Source: Methanofollis sp.
GTDB lineage: Archaea > Halobacteriota > Methanomicrobia > Methanomicrobiales > Methanofollaceae
NCBI GenBank assembly: GCA_028696365.1
Contig: JAQVHG010000052.1
Coordinates: 1-10,629, forward strand
DNA: 10,629 nucleotides
Direction: 5' to 3'
Below, in pieces: positions 6,393-10,629 of this stretch; the first letter of the stretch is position 1; each line of letters begins with the position of its first letter. The notes beneath the pieces are model-generated. The model saw only the letters and a list, made by a program, of their open reading frames with translations, was not told where the DNA came from and did not search any database. A program made the translations under genes and the position numbers.

Positions 6393-7205
6393 ATGTTCAA
6401 TGAGGAAATCACCAGATCCTGTATCGAGTACATCGCGGCAAGGCGGTGCCAGGATGGGGGCTACTGCTTCTACCGCCTGAACGAACCGAATCCCGCAGAC
6501 ACTTACTTCGCCCTTGACGCCCTCCGTATCCTTGGAGCGGTGCCTGAGGATCCCCCCACCGCCACATGGCTCCTGGAGAGACAGGGAGAGGACGGGCGGT
6601 ATCATTCACTGGAATGCGGGTATTATGCCCTATCATCTCTTGCCGTTCTCGGCCTGAAGCCCACGCATGACCCTTGCCTATGGCTCTCTTCGATCCCACT
6701 CTCCACCCCCTCCGGCGGTACGCGCGCGGTCGAGTCGACGAGTCTGCTCGCTAGGCCTTGTCATGTTCTCAAACTATACCGGACTCTTAGGATACGCCCG
6801 CGCCCTGCGGTGCGGACAGCCATCCTCGACGCGGTCAGAGCCTGCCGCCACCAGGATGGCGGATACGGTGGGGGTGCGTCCACGCTTGTTGAGACTTACC
6901 ATGCCCTTGCGATCTCTGCGGCCCTTGAGGTTCCCTCGCTAGGGGGCAGGGCTTTTCTCACTCGCTGTCTCCACCCCACCTATGGGTATGTGAACCTGCC
7001 GGGGGTGGTCCCGGCATATCTGGAACATGTCGCCGCCGGGGTCGGGGTCGCCCGCCTTCTTGGGGTGCCGCCAGCAGAGAGTGCTGAAACCTTTGTCCGA
7101 CAGTGTCGTCGGGAGAACGGCGGATTTGGGAGGTCGGTTTTTGGTGGGACGGCGACACTGGAGCAGACCTGGTATGCGGTCAGGACACTTGACGCCCTTG
7201 ACTGA
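6393..7205 (+). CDS. Prenyltransferase/squalene-cyclase-repeat protein (alpha-toroid fold)
   Basis: This 270-residue protein is built from prenyltransferase/squalene-oxidase repeats. The Q/E-(D/N)-GG(Y/F) motifs start at about residues 20 (QDGGYCFYRLNEPNPADTYF), 64 (QGEDGRYHSLECGYYALSSL), 154 (QDGGYGGGASTLVETYHALA) and 241 (ENGGFG...TATLEQTWYAV). The family folds into an alpha/alpha barrel, as in protein prenyltransferase beta subunits. The D-x-C and His zinc ligands of those enzymes are not evident: the equivalent places read PAYLEHVAAG and LEQTWYAV. An active protein prenyltransferase is therefore doubtful. No DxDD cyclase motif is seen. ATG 6393 is preferred because homology-like sequence begins there. 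ATG 6372 is possible, and in-frame starts at 6270 or 6258 would add a tail that looks like untranslated DNA. Confidence 0.8.
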   Translation: MFNEEITRSCIEYIAARRCQDGGYCFYRLNEPNPADTYFALDALRILGAVPEDPPTATWLLERQGEDGRYHSLECGYYALSSLAVLGLKPTHDPCLWLSSIPLSTPSGGTRAVESTSLLARPCHVLKLYRTLRIRPRPAVRTAILDAVRACRHQDGGYGGGASTLVETYHALAISAALEVPSLGGRAFLTRCLHPTYGYVNLPGVVPAYLEHVAAGVGVARLLGVPPAESAETFVRQCRRENGGFGRSVFGGTATLEQTWYAVRTLDALD

Positions 7206-7220
7206 GATGGTCTGGAGAAC

Positions 7221-7227
7221 TTTTTTT
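7221..7227 (+). terminator. T7 terminator after the prenyltransferase-repeat gene
   Basis: A run of seven T lies 16 nt after the stop codon. Archaeal RNA polymerase terminates at such U-rich tracts without needing a hairpin. Confidence 0.55.
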
Positions 7228-7230
7228 GAC

Positions 7231-7399
7231 TGCCTGCACGCTGAGATATGTGAGCGTGACTCGCTCTCCTTCCCACCTCTTCATGCCGAAGGTTCTTGGA
7301 AGCCTCAGGCTATCTCAAGTTCCTCTTAGTCACATCTCGAAACACTTCGTGTCGTGGAAAATCAGAAATTTGCTCGAACGGGAATATATTCGATTTCCC
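7231..7399 (+). repeat. Degenerate repeat-family copy
   Basis: GTGAGCGTGACTCGCTCTCC followed by TTCCCACCTCTTCATGCCG (7251-7289) matches the left subterminal block of the family. Compare GTGTGTCACCCGCCTTCC and TACCTCTTTGGCCG at 8631-8660. The terminal motif itself is lost. Downstream lie small hairpins ACAC-TTC-GTGT (about 7343-7353) and CGGGAA...TTCCCG (7379-7400). No gene is present. Confidence 0.5.
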
Positions 7400-7792
7400 G
7401 GCTCTGTATTGCCTCTCACTTATCGTGGGGGAGCATGTGGGTCACCCGCCTTCCTATAGTCTCTCGCCTGGGGCTCAATCGAAGATCAGAGATCTTCTCA
7501 AACTCCCTGTGGGTGCATCCCCCTGATCCCCAGGACCGCGATGAGGACAGGAAAGCAGAATATATGATCATGAGGAGGGTGCTGCGGTCCTCGGACCTAT
7601 CGTGTGGTGGGGTGGGGTGTGCGGGCGGTGACAAAGCCCCCCGCGGGGAAGAGCAGGAAAAATTGCATTCCTCATATTGGATTCATCCTCTCTGATCGAC
7701 ATGCCTTCCCTCCCCTCGCCCTGAGAGTTCCCTCGAAAGCCTTCGAGGGCCAGCCCTTCAGAGATAGTTGTCGAGACGAATTCTCCAGGGCC
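7400..7792. repeat. Repeat copy D with inverted terminus at right
   Basis: The left terminus GGCTCTGTATTGCCTCTCAC (7400-7419) leads into GTGGGTCACCCGCCTTCC and the GAAGATC-aga-GATCTTC hairpin (7481-7497). It continues with CCCCAGGACCGCGATGAGGAC, split from the hairpin by short spacers, then ACCTATCGTG and a GGGCGG...AAGCCCCCC block. At the right, the minus strand of 7772-7792 reads GGCCCTGGAGAATTCGTCTCG, a degraded family end. It may be one element or two overlapping ones. No target duplication is visible. It fills the gap between the convergent prenyltransferase-repeat and DUF2173 genes. Confidence 0.6.
7730..7749. repeat. Perfect 8-bp hairpin near the 3' side of the DUF2173 gene
   Basis: CCCTCGAA (7730-7737) and TTCGAGGG (7742-7749) are perfect complements around AGCC. 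It lies about 107 nt beyond the DUF2173 stop, inside the repeat-derived region. Confidence 0.5.
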
Positions 7793-7855
7793 ACAAAAAG
7801 ATCTCTTTCATAGATCGTGTGAGGCCGTCCAGCCACCTCTGTAATCTGTGTTGAA

Positions 7856-8224
7856 TTACTCCATATGCGCGGCGCCCTTTGGTCTGGACACAGATTCTGC
7901 CGCCATGATCTGGTGCAGGTGGTTGAAGTCCGCCTTTGCTGTCTCAATGAAAACACATCGTCTTCCTCCCATCATCACTGTCCAGTCCCCGCCGCTGTAC
8001 ATCCACACCTGCTGGGGCACCCACTTCATTGTACTCATCTCGGTATAGGCACTGGCCAGTGACGAGAACATCATACTCACTGTGGCGCAGAACCGGGCCG
8101 TCATTGCCGTCATCTCGGCAGACGTCTCGGTCTTTGCCTTAAAATCTATGACACCCCCGTCAGCGGTAAACTCGCCAGCCGCAACGACGCCAGCGATGTT
8201 GAGCAATTTCTCCAGTGTTGCCAT
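7856..8224 (-). CDS. DUF2173 family protein (roadblock-like)
   Basis: This 122-residue soluble protein matches the pattern of the DUF2173 family, which is frequent in methanogens. It starts MATLEKLLNIAGVVAAGEF and has a central methionine-rich helix (about residues 36-60, FCATVSMMFSSLASAY). The motif YSGGDWTVMMGG (76-87) is followed by FIETAKADFNHL (92-103). The fold is probably similar to roadblock/LC7 regulators, but the biochemical role is not established. The start is ATG 8224, and upstream GAGAGAGAAG gives only weak ribosome-binding potential. It is a lone gene with repeat-derived DNA on both sides. The last dozen residues after FNHLHQIM are probably disordered. Confidence 0.88.
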   Translation of the reverse strand: MATLEKLLNIAGVVAAGEFTADGGVIDFKAKTETSAEMTAMTARFCATVSMMFSSLASAYTEMSTMKWVPQQVWMYSGGDWTVMMGGRRCVFIETAKADFNHLHQIMAAESVSRPKGAAHME

Positions 8225-8270
8225 CTTCTCTCTCAGGCTGCCATACGTATCATCTCTGTTGTTAGTCTTT

Positions 8271-8460
8271 TCGGATCTTTTGGGACCCTCTTGCTATTTC
8301 TCCGTGGTGGGGCGCAGACCTCGAAGGCTTTCAGTCTTCTCAAGTTCGCTATCAGTGGCATCCCGAAGATTTGCAGATCATCGTAAATTTCTTTCGGGAA
8401 CAATCTACTTTTCTGCCCTTTTTTCCATCTCAGGAGAATGAGCAAGAGCGAATATGAGAG
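8271..8460 (+). repeat. Dispersed repeat copy (short subtype, degenerate)
   Basis: GGATCTTTTGGGACCCTC (8271-8288) is a degraded terminus. The interior AGGCTTTCAGTCTTCTCAAG and the right part GAGCAAGAGCGAATATGAGA (about 8440-8459) match the copy at 775-1019 (CTACAAGTCTTCTCAG and GAGCGAGAGCGAACATGAGA). It lies just upstream of the DUF2173 start and could contain that gene's promoter. Confidence 0.55.
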
Positions 8461-8500
8461 CTAGGTGATCAGAGATTTTCTGTGAAAGAAAATATGGAAT

Positions 8501-8590
8501 GACTCTGTAGAAATCCATTTGATAACTCCCAGTGGGAGGGGGCTGGCTCGAAGATCTTCGGTCCATGGCAGATCAAAGATCTGCCTGAAC
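8501..8590 (+). repeat. Short repeat fragment with two palindromes
   Basis: This begins GACTCTGTAGAAATCC, a family terminus. It then carries CGAAGATCTTCG (8550-8561 region, also at 5430-5441) and the perfect hairpin GGCAGATC-AAA-GATCTGCC (8567-8585). It ends where the next terminus, AACTCTGTAGAAACCC, starts at 8591. Confidence 0.55.
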
Positions 8591-8873
8591 AACTCTGTAG
8601 AAACCCTCCACTCTTGTGTGGGTGAGAGGTGTGTCACCCGCCTTCCTACCTCTTTGGCCGGGGCGCTGCCCCCGGGCCCCTGGGATGGCGATGGGGACGG
8701 GAAGTTAGAGTTGAGATCATGTAGACGGGACACGCTCCTCCGCCGATTTTCATCGGCGGGGGATCCGGGGGGCGTGCCGCCCCCCCGGCTGAGGAGAGGG
8801 TTTAGAATTTCTGGAATGAAGCACTTCAGTTTGAGGAGGTCTTCAACCCTAGAGAGTTGTGGGATATGTTCTA
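8591..8873 (+). repeat. Dispersed repeat copy E (long subtype)
   Basis: The terminus AACTCTGTAGAAACCCTC (8591-8608) is followed by the CACCCGCCTTCC block and a GGGGC-GCT-GCCCC hairpin. Then come a perfect CCGCCGAT-TTTC-ATCGGCGG hairpin (8740-8759, extendable to 12 pairs at 8736-8763) and GGGGGGCG-TGC-CGCCCCCC (8767-8785). The tail (about 8798-8873) matches 526-602 and 1228-1304 with more substitutions. Its stems are more perfect than those of copies A and B. Confidence 0.82.
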
Positions 8874-8880
8874 TGATAGA

Positions 8881-8975
8881 GGCGGCATCTCTGATCGGCG
8901 TGCCTCCCCACACTATCATGCCGGCGGATGAAGATAAGGATGGGAAGACAGAGGCTCGATCATTCATGAGATGTA
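8881..8975 (+). repeat. Repeat remnant lacking the G/C hairpins
   Basis: The segments GTGCCTCCCCACACTATCAT, GGATGAAGATAAGGATGGGA and GATCATTCATGAGATG follow the order of CGCCTTCCCACCTC, GGATGGCGATGGGGACGGGA and GAGATCATGTAGAC in copy E, with the hairpin part missing. Confidence 0.4.
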
Positions 8976-9056
8976 TCTGAAATCTGCGTATCAATCCTGA
9001 GGGTGTTTGATGAATTCAAACCACTATGGAACCTCGGAGATCTGATCTTCTGGATC

Positions 9057-9330
9057 ATTTCCATAGTAAATCCTCAAGATGGTTCCATCTGGCGGGCACC
9101 ACATGATAGATGCGAAGATTGCAACGCCCTCTTCAAGTTCGTCGATTCTGCCTTCCTGGTTCCATCGTCACACCGGGATCCTGGGGATGCGAACGGAGGG
9201 AACTTGAGAACAGAGGGAATCGAAGATTCCCGATGATAGGAAGATCTACGATAGAGCCCCCGGTTCGAAGACGTAGCAAGGCAGGTGCGTTATGTTCACA
9301 TCAGGAGGTGGTGAGGATTTCTACAGGGCC
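9057..9330 (-). repeat. Dispersed repeat copy in reverse orientation
   Basis: On the minus strand the element begins GGCCCTGTAGAAATCCTCAC (9330-9311). It continues through a gaaccGGGGGCTC block, a GAAGATCTTC-like block, ATCCCCAGGATCCCGG, CAGGAAGGCAGAA and ATCATGTGGTGCCCGCC, in the order seen in copy D at 7400-7660. At the other side (9057-9075), ATTTCCATAGTAAATCCTC on the plus strand is a degraded terminus. No target duplication is visible. It ends about 60 bp before the TATA box of the HEAT-repeat gene. Confidence 0.6.
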
Positions 9331-9390
9331 AGACAATGTGCTTTTCCGTGAAAAAGATCACAATGGGCACTTTCGACCGATCCATGCCTC

Positions 9391-9400
9391 TCTTATATCT
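9391..9400 (+). promoter_or_regulatory. TATA box of the HEAT-repeat gene
   Basis: TCTTATATCT is centred about 25 bp before ATG 9421. This is the standard archaeal spacing to the transcription start and implies a leaderless mRNA. No ribosome-binding site precedes the ATG, which agrees. Confidence 0.65.
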
Positions 9401-9420
9401 TCCCCACCTACCACCCCTCT

Positions 9421-9912
9421 ATGCAAAACCCTGCAGACCTTGATCTCTCAGATGAGACCCTCCCAATCGAGACCGATCTCGCACCGACCCCTGAAGTGCT
9501 CGACTGTGCCGTCGAAAACGACATTGATGGACTTACCGACTATCTCTTCCAGGGGGAGTCGCAGAAGATCAGAGAGGACGCCGCTCTTGCCATTGGGATG
9601 ATGATGGGAGAGGCGGCTGTCGAGGCGTTCATCGAACTCTTTCGTCAGGATGACAAGCACCTCAGGATGGCTGCGTCCTGGGGGCTCTCGGCCGTCGGCG
9701 CCCCTGCAATCAACGCGTTGATCACCGCTCTTGCCGAGGGCGACTCCCCCACCAGGACATGGGCCGCCTACACTCTCGGGAGCATTGGTCACTGCAAGGC
9801 CGAGCGTCCGCTCAGCGAGGCACTGAAAGACGAAGACCCACAGGTGCGGTGGTGGGCCGGGTGGGCCCTCGACCAGATCCTCCAGCAGCACAGCACCTGC
9901 TCGAGTTGTTGA
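9421..9912 (+). CDS. HEAT-repeat protein (PBS-lyase-type repeats)
   Basis: This 163-residue protein has an acidic N-terminal tail (residues 1-30). It is followed by about four HEAT-like helical repeats at residues 35-62, 64-94, 95-124 and 126-155. The recurring pattern is R.(A/W)A..(A)LG.(I/M)G, as in LRMAASWGLSAVG, TRTWAAYTLGSIG and VRWWAGWALDQI. Such repeats form a solenoid for protein-protein binding. Relatives are annotated as HEAT or phycocyanobilin-lyase-like proteins without a known partner in methanogens, and no lyase activity should be inferred. The C-terminus ends in a cysteine-containing tail, STCSSC. The start ATG fits the upstream TATA box. The gene stands alone, and a T-run follows the stop. 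Confidence 0.9.
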   Translation: MQNPADLDLSDETLPIETDLAPTPEVLDCAVENDIDGLTDYLFQGESQKIREDAALAIGMMMGEAAVEAFIELFRQDDKHLRMAASWGLSAVGAPAINALITALAEGDSPTRTWAAYTLGSIGHCKAERPLSEALKDEDPQVRWWAGWALDQILQQHSTCSSC

Positions 9913-9926
9913 TCCCAAGCGCCCCC

Positions 9927-9933
9927 TTTTTTT
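9927..9933 (+). terminator. T7 terminator after the HEAT-repeat gene
   Basis: GCCCCC is followed by seven T, beginning 15 nt after the stop codon. It is a typical archaeal U-tract terminator. Confidence 0.65.
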
Positions 9934-9948
9934 GTTCTAGAGGCCTTC

Positions 9949-9983
9949 TCTGGAATGGTAATATCTATTGAGGTCATTCCAGA
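9949..9983. repeat. Inverted repeat at the border of copy F
   Basis: TCTGGAATG (9949-9957) and CATTCCAGA (9975-9983) are perfect complements separated by 17 nt. The right arm belongs to the block that also begins copy A (GAGGTCATCCCAAAACTC). Confidence 0.5.
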
Positions 9984-10289
9984 AATCTCCGGCTCTCCTC
10001 CTCAAAGATGAGAGCGATGGATAGGGAGGAGGACTTCCTCACTCTTCGTTGCGCCCCCATGCATTCATCGCCTTCTCTCTCTCACCGCCGCGCCTGGGGT
10101 TCTGCCCCTGGACCCCCAGGATGGCGATAGGGACGGGAAGGCAGAAAGAAGACCAGACCATATGAGGAGGGGATCCTCCACCACTCTTTATTAGCGGGGG
10201 GTCAGGGGAGCGGTCCGCCCCCCCCTGTCGAGGAAAGAGTTCAGAAGTTCGAGTGGATATTCAAGTTTCTGAGAGTTTTGGGATATGCT
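9970..10289 (+). repeat. Dispersed repeat copy F (long subtype), interrupted by element G
   Basis: The left block GAGGTCATTCCAGAAATCTCC (split by small differences) and AGAGCGATGGAT match copy A at 269-323. Next come CCCATGCATTCATCGCCTTC (also exact in copy A at 357-376), a GGGG-TTCT-GCCCC hairpin, AGGATGGCGATAGGGACGGG, a GGATCCTCC stem side and a GGGGAGCG...CGCCCCCC stem. The tail ends GAGAGTTTTGGGATATGCT, exactly where element G is inserted. The tail interior is more diverged than in copies A and B. Confidence 0.8.
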
Positions 10290-10539
10290 GGCTTTGTAGA
10301 AACCCTCGCATACTGTGTGGGGAGAACGTGTGTCACCCTCCTTCCCGCATCTCCGTGCCGGGGGCTCTGCCCCCGGACCCCCGAGAGCACGATGAGGGCG
10401 GGAAGGCACAATAGATGACCATAAAGAGGGATTGTCGTCCTCGACCCTCGACCTATCGTGTTGTGGCGGGGTGTTTGGGGGGCGGCAAGCACTCCGCCAG
10501 AGAGATTCATTAAGAGGATTTCTCCAGAGCCGATATGCT
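10282..10539. repeat. 8-bp target-site duplication GATATGCT around element G
   Basis: GATATGCT occurs at 10282-10289 directly before the left inverted repeat and at 10532-10539 directly after the right one. The uninterrupted form, GAGAGTTTTGGGATATGCTC, survives at 581-600 and 1281-1300, which gives the pre-insertion state. Confidence 0.85.
10290..10531. mobile_element. MITE-like element G: 18-bp terminal inverted repeats and 8-bp target duplication
   Basis: The left terminus is GGCTTTGTAGAAACCCTC (10290-10307). The right terminus, read inward on the minus strand, is GGCTCTGGAGAAATCCTC (10531-10514), with 15 of 18 positions identical. The element is 242 bp and encodes no protein. It contains a perfect CCGGGGGC-TCT-GCCCCCGG hairpin (10358-10376), a CGACCTATCG motif and a partly decayed GGGGGGCGGCAAGC stem. 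The flanks are exact 8-bp copies of GATATGCT (10282-10289 and 10532-10539). The small size, inverted ends and target duplication show a non-autonomous transposable element. Confidence 0.85.
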
Positions 10540-10629
10540 CTTTGAGTGGTGACTCCAGAGGGGATTTCTTTTCTTATCACTATGAATTAACCTATCGTTC
10601 AGAACAATTCAGATGAATGAAATGCCCTT
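10540..10629. other. Right end of the window, no supported feature
   Basis: AT-richer sequence follows the target duplication. No reading frame or clear promoter can be supported before the window ends. Confidence 0.4.

Noticed and set aside
8461..8994. 177-codon minus-strand and 153-codon plus-strand open frames
   Set aside because: Both run through repeat copy E and its neighbours. Their translations change wherever repeat copies differ, and no similar intact frame exists in the other copies.
9448..9918. 156-codon open frame on the minus strand
   Set aside because: It is antisense to the HEAT-repeat gene, which has a promoter, repeat periodicity and a terminator. The minus frame has none of these.
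268..10539. CRISPR array
   Set aside because: The repeats are 240-330 bp, dispersed over five gaps, diverged and in both orientations. They are not short units with regular unique spacers, and there are no cas genes.
1..10629. tRNA, rRNA or known riboswitch genes
   Set aside because: No T-loop GGTTCAAATCC-like motif with matching acceptor stem, no rRNA signature and no known riboswitch core was seen by eye. The structured hairpins all belong to the repeat family or stand alone.

Overview
The window looks archaeal, most likely from a methanogen of the order Methanomicrobiales. Four things point there: a DUF2173 protein of the type common in methanogens, a multi-PAS histidine kinase with the H-box sequence SITRHDILN, TATA-type promoters placed about 25 bp before start codons, and T-run terminators without bacterial stem-loops. 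The genus cannot be fixed by eye. There is no tRNA, rRNA or CRISPR array, and no transposase gene.

Seven protein genes are supported. On the minus strand lie a small SHOCT-domain protein (1407-1754) and a three-PAS sensor histidine kinase (1862-3679). On the plus strand follows an HI0933/YhiN-type FAD oxidoreductase (3983-5212). A membrane ion channel with a TTLGYGD filter (minus, 5537-6226) and a prenyltransferase/squalene-cyclase-repeat protein (plus, 6393-7205) diverge from a shared short control region. A DUF2173 protein (minus, 7856-8224) and a HEAT-repeat protein (plus, 9421-9912) complete the set. They are ordinary chromosomal genes with no obvious common pathway.

The remarkable part is between the genes. 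Most intergenic DNA (about 268-1385, 5228-5524, 7231-7792, 8271-8975, 9057-9330 and 9949-10539) consists of one diverged repeat family. Its ends read approximately GGCTCTGTAGAAACCCTC, followed by a conserved subterminal block, G/C-rich hairpins and, in one subtype, a 77-nt tail. The copy at 10290-10531 is intact enough to be diagnostic. It is 242 bp long with 18-bp terminal inverted repeats (15/18 identical). It is flanked by a perfect 8-bp direct repeat, GATATGCT, and it sits inside the tail of another family member. This is the signature of a non-autonomous, MITE-like transposable element that has nested into its own relatives. The termini and 8-bp duplication suggest mobilisation by an IS6-like or ISL3-like transposase encoded elsewhere.

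All copies are outside coding sequence, and several occupy the space between convergent genes almost exactly. They could therefore also supply transcript 3' ends.
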